A stretch of DNA of 64,000 bases from Nitratireductor aquimarinus. Lineage in GTDB: Bacteria; Pseudomonadota; Alphaproteobacteria; Rhizobiales; Rhizobiaceae. The stretch lies in contig NZ_JAFKDE010000002.1 of the NCBI RefSeq assembly GCF_017255295.1, positions 62,001 through 126,000 on the forward strand, written 5' to 3'. The notes under the pieces are model-generated. The model saw nothing but the letters and a program-made list of their open reading frames with translations. It did no database searches and was not told the DNA's origin. The translations under genes and the position numbers were made by a program. Positions 37,465 to 47,143 of the stretch are shown here, in pieces; the first letter of the stretch is position 1; each line of letters starts with the position of its first letter.

Positions 37465-39102
37465 TCAGCGGGAGAGGTAACGGTCGAGGACATTCGATGT
37501 GACGCGTTCGACCATCGCGTCACCGCGTTTCAGCGCGGCCACCCATTCGCAGCTTCCGGCGTGGAACACCTCGCCACGGCCGCGCGGGAAATTGACGATC
37601 ATGCCCGAGCCGCGCTTGATGCGGTTCACGGACTCGTCGGACTGGTTGCCGACCAGCGTTTCGGCGACGAATTTTGCGTCGGCGTCGGAGAGAAACTGGT
37701 CGTCGGCGGGAATGTCGGCGCTCTCCTCCTTGAGGGAGGACATGCCGAGCGCCAGAATTTCGAGCCCTTCGGGCGCACCGGAATCCTCCGTTGGTTCCGG
37801 CAGACCGCCACGGATCACATAGTCGAGCCCGTCCACTTCATAGCCGAAGGCGTGACCATCCGCGCCCAGAAGGTCGCCGTAATAGATGCCGGTTCCGGCG
37901 AAGGCCCAGTGCTCGGGCCGGTAGACGGGGAACCCGCGCACGCCGCGCGGCGCGCAGCCGCCCCAGCCCACATAAAGGCCGCGCAGGGCGTTGAGGCCGA
38001 ATGTCCCTGCGGCTGGCCGTCCGGTCTCTTCAGCTTCCCAGCAGCCGGAGGTGCGGCGCCTGTCTTCCGACTGGTAGACCGGGTCTTCCGCGCGGGCGCG
38101 GTATTTGTAGCAGACCTGCTTTTTGCCATCGTCTTCAAACCGCGTCTGCCACATGAAGTTGCCGGCGAAACGGGCCGCCCTGCCGCCATTCTCGACATAG
38201 TTGTCGACAGCGTCGCGCATTTCCCATGTCCAGTATTCGTCATGGCCGACGAAGACCACGCAGTCATAGCCGTCGAGGATTTCCGGCGTGAAGTGCAGCT
38301 CGTGCTGGCTCGCCAGATCGACCGCGTAGCCGGCGCGTTCCGCCCAGCGGAAGAAATGGCTGTCATAGCTCGCCCAGCCGGCGGAGGCGTATTTCTTGGA
38401 ATAGCCATTGGCATAGGCCCATTCCATGTGCGGATAGCGCGGGGGTGCAGCCGGCGGGGTGTAGATCTCCAGCGGCACGCGTGGCGCACTCTCCGGCAGA
38501 ACTGCGAAGCCACGGCAGAACGGGCGCTCGGTGCTGACCATGGGCGCATACTGGTTGCGTCCGGGGCCGGTGATGCCCTGATAGTGGTTGGAGCCGCCCC
38601 AGGTGTTGTAGGCCGTCCAGGTGCCGGTGGCGGCGACCTGCAGAACGCGGCCGGGCTTGCGACCGGCAAGCGGGCGCACGATGAACACATGGTGGCAGGT
38701 GATGGGGTTGCCGTCGCGGCCCTCTGCCGTCAGCGTGATGCGATACGCGCCGGACGGCCAGTCCTCACCGATGCGGAACGCGTGGGAGACGGACCAGCCG
38801 CAACCAATGACGGAGCACTGGTCGGGCGTGTCCTGCCAGGCGGCGGCAAGGCCGTCCTGCGACAGGACAGGGGTTTCGGTCGCGCCGTCGCGCACGATCT
38901 CCAGCCGGTATCGGGAAGCGGTCGCGCTGACATGCAGATTGACCGTCGCGCCGGGCGGATAGGCATAGGCGTCGGTGTAGCACCAGATTTCGCCGCGTGC
39001 GCCGTCCATGCCGGGAATTTCGTAATAGTGGCCCAGAACCGCCTCGCGGCGTTGCTCCGGCGTCAGCCCGAAATCGGGGAATTCGGTTTCGATGATATGC
39101 AT
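37465..39102 (-). CDS. N,N-dimethylformamidase large-subunit-like amidohydrolase
   Basis: A 545-residue protein matching the beta (large) subunit family of N,N-dimethylformamidase, an iron-dependent amidohydrolase. The GHDEYWTW motif (H287, E289) corresponds to the iron-binding His-x-Glu of that enzyme. NYVENGGRAARFAGNFMWQTRFE and GSGMIVNFPRGRGEVFHAGS are other conserved stretches. It is shorter than the roughly 760-residue dimethylformamidase subunit, and no small-subunit gene is adjacent. I chose the ATG at 39102 (MHIIETEFPDFG), four bases after the ATPase stop. It is expected to hydrolyse an amide taken up by the importer; dimethylformamide itself is not implied. Confidence 0.8.
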   Translation of the reverse strand: MHIIETEFPDFGLTPEQRREAVLGHYYEIPGMDGARGEIWCYTDAYAYPPGATVNLHVSATASRYRLEIVRDGATETPVLSQDGLAAAWQDTPDQCSVIGCGWSVSHAFRIGEDWPSGAYRITLTAEGRDGNPITCHHVFIVRPLAGRKPGRVLQVAATGTWTAYNTWGGSNHYQGITGPGRNQYAPMVSTERPFCRGFAVLPESAPRVPLEIYTPPAAPPRYPHMEWAYANGYSKKYASAGWASYDSHFFRWAERAGYAVDLASQHELHFTPEILDGYDCVVFVGHDEYWTWEMRDAVDNYVENGGRAARFAGNFMWQTRFEDDGKKQVCYKYRARAEDPVYQSEDRRRTSGCWEAEETGRPAAGTFGLNALRGLYVGWGGCAPRGVRGFPVYRPEHWAFAGTGIYYGDLLGADGHAFGYEVDGLDYVIRGGLPEPTEDSGAPEGLEILALGMSSLKEESADIPADDQFLSDADAKFVAETLVGNQSDESVNRIKRGSGMIVNFPRGRGEVFHAGSCEWVAALKRGDAMVERVTSNVLDRYLSR

Positions 39103-39106
39103 GGTC

Positions 39107-39871
39107 TCAGGCGGCAAGATACTTCTTGAGGAAGGAGCGGGTGCGCTCCTGCTTGGGAGCGGTGAAAATCTCGCCGGGCGGGCCTTCCTCCACCACGACG
39201 CCGCCATCCATGAACAGGACGCGGTCGGCGACCTCGCCGGCAAAGCGCATTTCATGGGTGACGATCAGCATGGTCATGTGCTCGGCGGCGAGCTGCTTCA
39301 TCACCATGTTCACCTCGTCGACCAGCTCGGGATCGAGCGCGGAGGTGGCTTCATCGAAGAGCATCACCTTGGGCTGCATGGCCAGCGCGCGGGCGATGGC
39401 CACGCGCTGCTTCTGGCCGCCCGACAGGCGGGAAGGATAGGCGTCGATCTTGTCGGCGAGGCCGACCTTGGAAAGAAGCTCCAGCGTGAGTTCGCGCGCT
39501 GCGGCCTTGCTCATCCCCTTGAGGATGATCGGACCCATGGCGATGTTGTCGTGCACGGTGAGGTGCGGGAACAGGTTGAAGTGCTGGAACACCATGCCCA
39601 TCTGCTGGCGCACCGCATTGATGTGGCGCTCGAAGGCGCGTCCGGTGAGCGGCTGGTTGACCTGAATACCATCGAGCCAGACCTCGCCGCCATTGAGCGT
39701 TTCAAGGTGGTTGATGGAACGCAGGAGCGTGCTCTTGCCGGAGCCGCTGGGGCCGATGATGGCGACGATCTGGCCGCGCTCGACGGAAAGGTCGATGCCT
39801 TTCAGAACCTCGAAGGAGCCATAGGCCTTGCGGGCGTCCTTGACCTCGACCATGGGGTTGCGGGTGCTCAT
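39107..39871 (-). CDS. polar amino acid ABC transporter ATPase
   Basis: A 254-residue GlnQ-type ATPase with Walker [11 protein letters not shown]-loop [12 protein letters not shown], signature LSGGQKQR and Walker [15 protein letters not shown] (Ala in place of the usual Pro). I chose the ATG at 39871, which overlaps the permease stop (ATGA); the frame continues upstream only inside the permease gene. It drives the importer of the nine-gene operon. Confidence 0.92.
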   Translation of the reverse strand: MSTRNPMVEVKDARKAYGSFEVLKGIDLSVERGQIVAIIGPSGSGKSTLLRSINHLETLNGGEVWLDGIQVNQPLTGRAFERHINAVRQQMGMVFQHFNLFPHLTVHDNIAMGPIILKGMSKAAARELTLELLSKVGLADKIDAYPSRLSGGQKQRVAIARALAMQPKVMLFDEATSALDPELVDEVNMVMKQLAAEHMTMLIVTHEMRFAGEVADRVLFMDGGVVVEEGPPGEIFTAPKQERTRSFLKKYLAA

Positions 39872-40527
39872 CGAGAGACCTCCACTTTCTTTTCGACCTG
39901 CCGCAGGCCCGCTTCCAGAACGAGGTTCAGGATGTAGTAGAGCGCGGCGGCCGTGATGTAGAATTCGAACGGACGGAAGGTTTCGCTGATGGCGAGCTGG
40001 GCGGCGTGGACCAGTTCGGCGATGCCGATGACCGAGACCAGCGAGGATTCCTTCAAGAGGGCGATCATGTTGTTGCCGATGGGCGGCGCGGTGTTGCGCA
40101 CGGCCTGCGGGATGACGACATAGCGCAGCGTCTGCCAGCGGCCGAAGCCGATGCTGCGTGCGCCCTCGGACTGCCCCGGATCGACGGCGGTGATGCCGGC
40201 GCGCAGAATGTCGGCGTTGTAGACGGCGAAGTGCAGGCCAAGACCGATAATGCCTGCGCCAAGTGCGGGAATGTCGATGCCGATCTGCACGAGGCCGAAA
40301 TAGATCAGGAAGAGCTGCAGGAGCAGCGGCGTGCCCATGAACAGCCACATGAAGAAGCGCACGGGATAGGCGATGACCGCCGGGGCGTAGAGCACGGCAA
40401 CGGCAAACAGAATGCCGCTGAAGAAGCTCAGTATGGACGATGTGACGGTGAGAACGATGGTCCACCAGACACCCATCCACAGGAGGCCGAGATAGGGAGT
40501 GACGACGCTGAAATCCAAACCTTGCAT
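39868..40527 (-). CDS. polar amino acid ABC transporter permease B
   Basis: A 219-residue HisMQ-type permease with five hydrophobic segments, [16 protein letters not shown]-like sequence in the second half of the first domain, and the EAA loop [21 protein letters not shown]. It pairs with the permease encoded 11 bases upstream and overlaps the ATPase gene. Confidence 0.9.
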   Translation of the reverse strand: MQGLDFSVVTPYLGLLWMGVWWTIVLTVTSSILSFFSGILFAVAVLYAPAVIAYPVRFFMWLFMGTPLLLQLFLIYFGLVQIGIDIPALGAGIIGLGLHFAVYNADILRAGITAVDPGQSEGARSIGFGRWQTLRYVVIPQAVRNTAPPIGNNMIALLKESSLVSVIGIAELVHAAQLAISETFRPFEFYITAAALYYILNLVLEAGLRQVEKKVEVSR

Positions 40528-40538
40528 GGGTCGCTCCC

Positions 40539-41186
40539 TCAGCTCAGCGCGTAGCGGCGGTCGAGCAGGTCGACGACACGCGCAACGGCATAGACGATGA
40601 TCATGTAGAGAAGGGCGGCGACGCCGAAGATCTCGAACGGCTTGTAGGTGGAGCCGATGAAGCGCTGTGCGGTATAGGTGAGTTCCACCACGGAGATGGT
40701 CGAGACCAGGGCGGAGCCCTTCACCAGCGCGACCGTGTTGACGCCGAGCGGGCGGATCATCAGACGGGCGGCCTGCGGCAGCACCACCTTGCGCATGGTC
40801 TGCGCCCGGCCGAAGCCGATGGTGCGTGCGGCTTCCGTCTGGCCCTTGTCCACGGAGAGGATCGCGCCACGGATCGATTCAGCCATATAGGCGCCGATGT
40901 TGAGGCCAAGACCGATGACGCCGGCGGCAAAGGCGTCGAGATGAATGCCGATCTGCGGACCGCCGAAATAGAGAATGAAGAGCTGGATCAGGCAGGGCGT
41001 GCCGCGAAAGATGCTGACATAGACCGTGCCGATCGTGCGAATGATGCGCGAGCGCGACAGTTTGGCGGCGGCGGCAAGCGAACCGGCGGCAAGGCCGAGA
41101 ACGAGCGCCAGCGCGGAAATCTGAACGGTGACCAGTGCGGCTTCCAGAAAGAACGGGAAGACGCGCACCATCAGGGAGAAATCCAT
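40539..41186 (-). CDS. polar amino acid ABC transporter permease A
   Basis: A 215-residue HisMQ-type permease. It has the [20 protein letters not shown] stretch and the EAA loop [21 protein letters not shown], nearly the same as in permease B, so the two form a heterodimeric channel. It follows the binding-protein gene after 71 bases, a spacer that could allow higher expression of the binding protein. Confidence 0.9.
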   Translation of the reverse strand: MDFSLMVRVFPFFLEAALVTVQISALALVLGLAAGSLAAAAKLSRSRIIRTIGTVYVSIFRGTPCLIQLFILYFGGPQIGIHLDAFAAGVIGLGLNIGAYMAESIRGAILSVDKGQTEAARTIGFGRAQTMRKVVLPQAARLMIRPLGVNTVALVKGSALVSTISVVELTYTAQRFIGSTYKPFEIFGVAALLYMIIVYAVARVVDLLDRRYALS

Positions 41187-41257
41187 ACGGAAGCTCCGGA
41201 AAGGGGCAGGCGGGGCGACCGGCGCTGGAACGCGCCGGCCGGATGGTCATTGCGGGA

Positions 41258-42040
41258 TCAGCGGATGTCGCTGCCGACCCATTCCATCGAGATCTTCTCG
41301 TAGGTGCCGTCTTCCATCATCGCGTCGAGCGCTTCCTGCATGGCGGCTTTCAGCTCGGGGCTGTTCTTGCGGATGGCGATGCCGATGGCCACTGCGCCGC
41401 CCTCGATGTCCGGGGTCTCGAGCATGCGCACCTTGTCGCCGGTTTCCTTCACGGCCACGCGCACGGGGATGTTGTCGACAACGATGGCGTCGATGCGGCC
41501 GGACTTCAGCTCAAGCAGCAGCTCGGGCAGGCCCTTGTAGGTGCGGATGTCCCAACCGCCCTTTTCGCGCGCCCACTTCTCATGGGTCTCGCCGAGCGTC
41601 ACGCCGAGGGTCTTGTCCTTCAGATCGTCAAGCGCCTGAACCTCGGAATCTTCCATCACGAACACGGCGCGGCCGGCATGGTAGTACGGGCCGACGAAAT
41701 CCACGACCTTCTCGCGCTCCGGCGTGATGGTCATGGAGCCGACGATGGTGTCGTATTTGCTGGCCAGAAGGCCGGCGATGATGCCGTCCCAGGCGGTGGT
41801 GACGATCTCGCCCTCGACGCCCAGACGCTTTGCGATTTCCATGCCGATGGACGCATCGAAGCCAACCACCTGGTTCTGGTCGTTGACGAAGTTGAAGGGC
41901 GGGTACTGGCCCGACATGGCGATTTTCATCTCGCCGGCTTCCTTGATCGCTTCCAGTTCGTTGGCCCCGGCGGAAAACGCGCCAAACGAGGCGGCGAGGC
42001 CGAGCGAGACGGCCATCAGGCGAGACAGAATCTTGGTCAT
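41258..42040 (-). CDS. polar amino acid ABC transporter substrate-binding protein
   Basis: A 260-residue family 3 binding protein and first gene of the nine-gene operon. The signal peptide (MTKILSRLMAVSLGLAASFG, cleavage near AGA-NE) precedes GEMKIAMSGQYPPFNFVND. I chose the ATG at 42040, with GGAGGAA nine bases before it; the frame extends 19 codons upstream without a signal sequence. The ligand should be the amide or amine degraded by the enzymes that follow. Confidence 0.92.
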   Translation of the reverse strand: MTKILSRLMAVSLGLAASFGAFSAGANELEAIKEAGEMKIAMSGQYPPFNFVNDQNQVVGFDASIGMEIAKRLGVEGEIVTTAWDGIIAGLLASKYDTIVGSMTITPEREKVVDFVGPYYHAGRAVFVMEDSEVQALDDLKDKTLGVTLGETHEKWAREKGGWDIRTYKGLPELLLELKSGRIDAIVVDNIPVRVAVKETGDKVRMLETPDIEGGAVAIGIAIRKNSPELKAAMQEALDAMMEDGTYEKISMEWVGSDIR

Positions 42041-42114
42041 GAGATTGGGTTCCTCCGTTCCTCTGGGTGAATGCTGTTCTGATTTTTTGCAGGTCATTCG
42101 TGTTCATGATTGCG

Positions 42115-42143
42115 TTTGCCAATGCATTACGCAAATAGATAAT
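42115..42143. promoter_or_regulatory. LysR-type binding region in divergent promoter
   Basis: TTTGC-N11-GCAAA (42115-42135) is an interrupted dyad with the T-N11-A core of LysR sites. It overlaps a possible lysR promoter, TTTGCC (42115) and GATAAT (42138) with 17 bases between. It lies between the divergent binding-protein and LysR genes, so it probably serves both autoregulation and operon control. Confidence 0.55.
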
Positions 42144-42169
42144 GGGAATAGAAGTCATAGATTTAGTGA

Positions 42170-43129
42170 ATGATGAATCAGCGCACCGACAGGCTCGTCT
42201 GGGACCTCGACTGGAACCTTCTGCGCACCTTTGTGGTGATCGCCGAGGTGAAGAGCATCACCGGCGCGGCCGACCAGCTGAACCTCAAACAGCCCTCAGT
42301 GAGCAACGCGCTGAAGCGGCTGGAAGACCGCATCGGACGGCGACTGGTCGAGCGCGACGCAACGCGCTTCGAACTGACCGAGGTGGGCGAGCTCCTCTAC
42401 GAGCAGAGCATCGAGGCGTTCGGCGCGATCTCGCAATTGCCGCTCCTGATGCGCGGCATCAGCGACGAGGTGACGGGGCATGTGACCATCGCGCTCGCAA
42501 GCCATGTGGAATCGCCCCTGTTCGACCGCGCGCTTGCGGAATTTCACAAAAACTATCCGCGCGCCAGCATCACGCTGAACGTGTTAACGAGCATCGATGT
42601 GGCCAGGCAGGTGCGCGAGCGGCGCGCCTCGTTCGGCATCTGCCTTGTCAGCCAGCGCGACCCGGCGCTGGATTACACGATGGTCTATCGTGAGTTCTTC
42701 GGCTTCTTTTGCGGCCCTGAACACCGGCTGTTTGGGCATCACGGGCTGAAGCTTTCCGATCTGAAGGGCGAGACCTCCGTTTCCTTCCACACGGACCACA
42801 TCTCGGATTCGCTGCGTCCGGTGGCGCTGTTGCGCAGCGAGGCCAAGCTGGACAGCAGCGTGGTTGGCGTTTCCTCAAGCCTTGAGGAGGTGCGGCGCAT
42901 GATCCTTGCCGGGCTCGGCATCGGCCCGCTGCCGCTGCATGTGGCGCGGCGCGACGTCAATGACGGGCTGCTGTGGCGTCTGCCGCCCTATGACCGGCCG
43001 CCACAGATCGACATCTTCATGCTGACCAATCCGGAAAAGGTTCTGAACCGGGCGGAGAAGGCGTTGATCTCCGGGCTCCAGACACTGATCGCCGAAACCC
43101 CGTTCGAGGAACGCGTTTACGACCGCTGA
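42170..43129 (+). CDS. LysR family transcriptional regulator
   Basis: A 319-residue LysR-type regulator. The winged helix-turn-helix (about residues 15-75, SITGAADQLNLKQPSVSNALKRL) is followed by an effector domain of the periplasmic-binding type. It is divergent from the nine-gene importer-catabolic operon and is its most likely regulator. Starts at 42170 and 42173 (both ATG) are possible, and neither has a strong ribosome site. The inducer is probably a pathway intermediate. Confidence 0.9.
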   Translation: MMNQRTDRLVWDLDWNLLRTFVVIAEVKSITGAADQLNLKQPSVSNALKRLEDRIGRRLVERDATRFELTEVGELLYEQSIEAFGAISQLPLLMRGISDEVTGHVTIALASHVESPLFDRALAEFHKNYPRASITLNVLTSIDVARQVRERRASFGICLVSQRDPALDYTMVYREFFGFFCGPEHRLFGHHGLKLSDLKGETSVSFHTDHISDSLRPVALLRSEAKLDSSVVGVSSSLEEVRRMILAGLGIGPLPLHVARRDVNDGLLWRLPPYDRPPQIDIFMLTNPEKVLNRAEKALISGLQTLIAETPFEERVYDR

Positions 43130-43133
43130 GGCG

Positions 43134-43559
43134 TCAGTCCGAAGCGACGAGCAGCGCTTCGCCGCGGGCGCGCAGGCCGGTTTCGAGTTCCGCGGAGCGG
43201 CGTGCCTTGAGATCGAAGCGCACCGTGGTGGTGCGGTTCACGGCGCGCACGACCCCATCGATGCTGCCGGTCATGACCTGCTCGAAACTCACCGACGAGC
43301 GCCCCAGACGCGTCACATGGGAGTGGATCGTCAAAAGCGCGCCGGCTTCGGTCTCGTGCTTGTATTCCGTCTCGCTGCGCACATCGGCCCAGCCAAGGTC
43401 GTGGTTGTCGATGGCCTCGGGGCCGGCCAGATGGCCGAGCAGCTGGAAGCTGGCGTCATCGAACATCGCCGCATAGTGGCGCACATTCATGTGCCCCATC
43501 GTGTCGCACATCCATGGATGCGCCACGCTGACGAGGGTTGTGAGCCGGGAAGATGCCAT
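43134..43559 (-). CDS. acyl-CoA thioesterase, hot-dog fold (4HBT family)
   Basis: A 141-residue single hot-dog domain protein of the 4-hydroxybenzoyl-CoA thioesterase type. The catalytic-region motif HPWMCDTMGHMNVRHYAAMFDDA (aspartate in DTMGHMN) is intact. It hydrolyses an acyl-CoA. I chose the ATG at 43559 with AGAGG upstream; the longer frame lacks family sequence. It converges on the LysR gene with four bases between the stops. A link to the CoA esters made by the beta-keto acid cleavage enzyme is possible but speculative, because it is on a separate transcript. Confidence 0.82.
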   Translation of the reverse strand: MASSRLTTLVSVAHPWMCDTMGHMNVRHYAAMFDDASFQLLGHLAGPEAIDNHDLGWADVRSETEYKHETEAGALLTIHSHVTRLGRSSVSFEQVMTGSIDGVVRAVNRTTTVRFDLKARRSAELETGLRARGEALLVASD

Positions 43560-43682
43560 GATGCGCCTCTTGGTCTGCGGGTGGTCGATTGACCGGTGCA
43601 ATCTACGCGGCCTGACGCAATAGTCCACCAGGCGCATCTCGCATGTTGACGTGCTTTGTCCGGGTAAGGCAGGAATGGCGCT

Positions 43683-43706
43683 GGCGCGAAGTTGGGATGT
43701 CGCGCC
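43683..43706. promoter_or_regulatory. inverted repeat in divergent spacer upstream of the sensor operon
   Basis: GGCGCGA and TCGCGCC (7-bp arms, 10-base spacer) stand between the divergent thioesterase gene and the PgtC-like gene. They could be an operator or a transcript hairpin. I see no convincing -35/-10 pair nearby. Low certainty. Confidence 0.3.
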
Positions 43707-43784
43707 GGAACTGGCGAAGTGGCGGGGCCTTGAGGGCTGCGCTATCGTGACAGGGGGAGGTTGATGCGCCGAGGAGGCGCGGCG

Positions 43785-45143
43785 ATGCCGTGCGGCCTGG
43801 CCTCCCTGGGAGGAGAGCCTTTGCGCAGATTGTTACATTGCTGGGGGGTGTCGGCCTGCGTCTGGCTGTCGGGGGCGGCGTTTGCACAGGCCGCCGACAC
43901 GGGATGCCGGCTCCAGATCATCACCTCCTACCCCGAAAGCTTTTACCGGCCTTTTGTGGAGCGGTTCTCCAGCGATTATGGCCGCGCCTGCGTGACCAAC
44001 AAGAACACGATCGCGCTGATGCGGCACATGCGTGAAGGTCGCCGCCCGGTCGCCGATGTGGTCTGGACAAGCTCGCCCGTTGCCTTTGCTGCGCTCGATG
44101 CCGACGGCCTGCTCGATCACCGGCCGGAGCTTTCTTCCGATCCTTCGCATTTCGGCGGGCTGGTGGTGGATGATGCAAGCGGCGCGCGTTTCGGCTTCGC
44201 GCTGTCGCAGATCGGCCTGATGTGGAAGCCCGATGGCGAGACGATAGGGCCAACCGCCGAGGTGGAGCTTCTGGCGCAGGACCGCTATCGCAACCGCATC
44301 GGCATGACATCGCCGGCGCGCAGCGGCACCACGCATCTGTTCGTCGAGACTGTCCTGCAGAACCTGGGCTGGGATGAAGGGTGGGCGCTCCTTTCGCGTA
44401 TCGGCAGCAATCTGGCCACTGTCACGGCGCGCAGTTTCGGCGTGCGCGAGGGCATCGCCCGAAACCGGTTCGAGCTGGGCATTGGCATCGACTTTCTGGC
44501 CAAGGCGGCCAATGAGACGCAGCCGCCCATCGCTTTTGCGCCGCTGCGCGACAGTGCGGTCTTCCCGGCCAGTGTCGGCATTGCCCGCACCGGCGCGGAG
44601 AACCCGCTGGCGGTGGAATTCGTTGAGTTCCTGCGCTCCGACACGGGGCAGAACCTGCTCTTGCGCCCCGCCATTGCGCGCATCCCCGTCAATCCGGACC
44701 TCTGGGGGCAGGTGGGGTTCGAGCCTGAACACAGCGCAGGCGCGGCCTTCGATGCGGCCCTTGCCGCGCGCCGCCTTCCCATCGTCAATGCGCTGTTCGA
44801 CGAGATGATCACCTATCGTTATCTGGAACTCGCCGAGATCCGGGCCGGCATCGACCGCCTCGTGGCGGCCCCGGAAGCCGCTGACGATCCGCAATTGCGC
44901 AATCTCATCGCCGAGGCGCGCGACCGGGTGGAGACCGTGCCGGTCGCCTCCTTCATGTCGGATGCCGCAGAGCTGATTTCGCAGCTCGAAGGAAGCGATC
45001 TCGTCGATCTTTCCGCCGATGGCGAAGGCACATTGCGGGACAGCTGGTCGCGCGACTTTTCAGGCCGCTTCAGCCGCGCCCGCGAACTGATCGCGCGCGG
45101 AGACGCCCGGCTGGCCGAACTCACATCCGGGCGCGCGCCGTGA
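43785..45143 (+). CDS. PgtC-like periplasmic binding protein (sensor partner)
   Basis: A 452-residue exported solute-binding protein of the iron/phosphonate (family 1) type with C-terminal helical extension. Residues SPARSGTTHLFVETVLQ and TARSFGVREGI align with SPSRSGTTHLTIETILQ and TERSFGVPDGV of the transporter's own binding protein (48674-50029), so the two are paralogues. In Salmonella, PgtC of the phosphoglycerate system is such a protein encoded with kinase and regulator. The signal peptide runs to AFAQA. The ATG at 43785 has GGAGG seven bases upstream; a TTG at 43821 with AGGAG would give a shorter, more typical signal peptide. It overlaps the kinase gene. Confidence 0.82.
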   Translation: MPCGLASLGGEPLRRLLHCWGVSACVWLSGAAFAQAADTGCRLQIITSYPESFYRPFVERFSSDYGRACVTNKNTIALMRHMREGRRPVADVVWTSSPVAFAALDADGLLDHRPELSSDPSHFGGLVVDDASGARFGFALSQIGLMWKPDGETIGPTAEVELLAQDRYRNRIGMTSPARSGTTHLFVETVLQNLGWDEGWALLSRIGSNLATVTARSFGVREGIARNRFELGIGIDFLAKAANETQPPIAFAPLRDSAVFPASVGIARTGAENPLAVEFVEFLRSDTGQNLLLRPAIARIPVNPDLWGQVGFEPEHSAGAAFDAALAARRLPIVNALFDEMITYRYLELAEIRAGIDRLVAAPEAADDPQLRNLIAEARDRVETVPVASFMSDAAELISQLEGSDLVDLSADGEGTLRDSWSRDFSGRFSRARELIARGDARLAELTSGRAP

Positions 45144-47143
45144 ACGGTCATTCCACCTCCCTGCGCAGCAAGCTTCTGGTCGCCATGGCCACGATTGCCG
45201 GCTTCGCCATCGTGGCGATGCTGGTGGCGAATTTCACGCTGGGCAATGTCGGCAACACCATTTCCAATCTGGCGTCGGACAATCTCAAGACGGCGGCGGC
45301 CAGCGCCCGGCTGGCCGAAATCGGTCAGGCCATTCGTGTCGATGTGCCCATGCTTGGCAGTGCGCGCACACGGTTCGAACGGGAATCCGCGCTGGAGCGG
45401 CTCGAGGACCATTTCGGGCACCTTCGCCAGCTTCTGGCGACGGGCATGGGAAAGGATGAGGCGTTCAGCGGGCTGGGCGGCGTTCTGGCCGAGGTGGAGG
45501 CCAATGTACTGGCGCTCGACCGCAATGTGGCGCGGCGCTTCGTTCTCGCCAAACAGCGGGAGGAGGAGACGGCGCGTCTCAACCGCCTGCACGGCGATTT
45601 TCTGCTGGAGGTCGATCCGCTTCTGGTGGACGCCAAGTTCAATGTGGAATCGGCGCTTGAGGCGCGGGCGGGCGAAGGCCTCGCCGACAATGCGCGGCGC
45701 AGTCTCGTCGAGCGCGAGGTGCGTCTGACGGAGGCGCTTGGCCGTTTGCACGCCAGCGCCAATCTGGCGGTGGGGATGATCCTGCGCGGCGCGAGCGAGA
45801 CCGATTTCCGCCTGATCGAACAGTTGCAGGGGCGGCTTGCGGAAACGGTCGATGAGGGCAACGCCAATGCGGCGCTGATCGCGAGCAATGCAAGCGCCAT
45901 CACGCTGCGCCAGATCTGGGAGGACATTGCCCTGTTCGCCACCGAGCCGGACAACCTTCTGGATCGCCGGTTGAACGAAAGCGGGCTTCTGGCTGAAAGC
46001 GCGCAGTTGCAGGAAATGAACGCCTCGCTGCTTGAAGAGCTTGGCAATGTGGTTGCCGGTGCGGTGCGCGAAAGCGGTCTTCGGTCGAGCCTTGCCTCAG
46101 TGGAAATCAACGATGTACTGTCGGGCTGGCGGGTGTTCAACGCGTTCAGCACCGCCATTCTTCTGCTCCTTCTGCTCGCCTTCTCCTACTTCTTCGTGCG
46201 CGGGCACCTGTTCCAGCGTCTGATGAAGGTGCTGGAGGCGATGGGGCGCATTGCGAGTGGTGAGAAAGGCATTCAGGTGGGCGTGTCGGGTTCCGACGAA
46301 ATCGGCCAGCTTGCGGATGCGGTTCGCCTTTTCCGCGACAAGTCCGAAGCGCTCGACCAGCGGGCGCGCGAGCTGCGGCAGGCCAATGTCAGCCTGACAT
46401 CGGAGATCGAGCGGCGCAGACAGGTGGAGACCGAACTGCGCGAAACGCAGGCAGAACTGGTGCAGGCGGCAAAGCTTGCCGCCCTTGGGCAGCTTTCGGC
46501 GGGTATTGCGCATGAGTTCAACCAGCCGCTGACGGCGATGGGATCCTATACGCACAATGCGCTGCGCTATCTGGAGCGCGGCGACATCGACAAGGGCAGG
46601 GAGAAGCTGGGCGACATCGAACGGCTGATCAAGCGGCTGGCGAAAACCTCCAATCATCTGAAGACCTTCGCCCGCAGGCCGCAGGATGTGCTGGTGCGCA
46701 ACGATGTGACGGAGGTGGTCGCGAACGCGCTGACCCTGTTCAAGGAGCGGATCGAGCGGCAGGGGGTCGCGCTTGTCATGGAGCACCCGCCGCACCCGGT
46801 TCACGTGATGACGGAGCCGGCACTTCTGGAGCAGGTGCTCGTCAATCTCGTTTCCAATGCGCTCGACGCCACCGAGCCGGTTCACCCGGCACGGCTCACC
46901 ATCCGCATCAGCGAGACCGAAATGCTGGCGCGCATCGAGGTGGAGGACAATGGCGAGGGCATTGCCGAGGGGCTTGAAGGAAAGCTGTTCGACCCGTTCT
47001 TCACGACAAAGCCGCCGGGCGAAGGGCTCGGGCTCGGCCTCTCCATATCGTACAATGTCATTCGCGATCTGGGTGGCCGTCTGGAACTGAAACGCAGGGA
47101 GGAAGGCGGCGTGATCGCAACCGTGGAGCTGTTCAAGACATGA
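45140..47143 (+). CDS. PgtB-like membrane sensor histidine kinase
   Basis: A 667-residue sensor kinase. The first membrane helix is at about residues 14-36, a long periplasmic helical domain of some 300 residues follows, the second helix is at about 332-353, then HAMP, a coiled-coil linker and the kinase core. The phospho-acceptor H457 lies in LSAGIAHEFNQPLTAM, as in DctB-type kinases, and NGEGI and GLGLGLSIS mark the ATP site. The GTG start overlaps the PgtC-like stop. The periplasmic domain probably contacts the ligand-loaded PgtC-like protein, as proposed for Pgt. It phosphorylates the adjacent regulator. Confidence 0.88.
   Translation: MNGHSTSLRSKLLVAMATIAGFAIVAMLVANFTLGNVGNTISNLASDNLKTAAASARLAEIGQAIRVDVPMLGSARTRFERESALERLEDHFGHLRQLLATGMGKDEAFSGLGGVLAEVEANVLALDRNVARRFVLAKQREEETARLNRLHGDFLLEVDPLLVDAKFNVESALEARAGEGLADNARRSLVEREVRLTEALGRLHASANLAVGMILRGASETDFRLIEQLQGRLAETVDEGNANAALIASNASAITLRQIWEDIALFATEPDNLLDRRLNESGLLAESAQLQEMNASLLEELGNVVAGAVRESGLRSSLASVEINDVLSGWRVFNAFSTAILLLLLLAFSYFFVRGHLFQRLMKVLEAMGRIASGEKGIQVGVSGSDEIGQLADAVRLFRDKSEALDQRARELRQANVSLTSEIERRRQVETELRETQAELVQAAKLAALGQLSAGIAHEFNQPLTAMGSYTHNALRYLERGDIDKGREKLGDIERLIKRLAKTSNHLKTFARRPQDVLVRNDVTEVVANALTLFKERIERQGVALVMEHPPHPVHVMTEPALLEQVLVNLVSNALDATEPVHPARLTIRISETEMLARIEVEDNGEGIAEGLEGKLFDPFFTTKPPGEGLGLGLSISYNVIRDLGGRLELKRREEGGVIATVELFKT

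Noticed and set aside
36064-39129. 1021-codon plus-strand open frame opposite the aminotransferase and amidohydrolase genes
   Set aside because: It spans two real minus-strand genes and their spacer and has typical GC-shadow composition.
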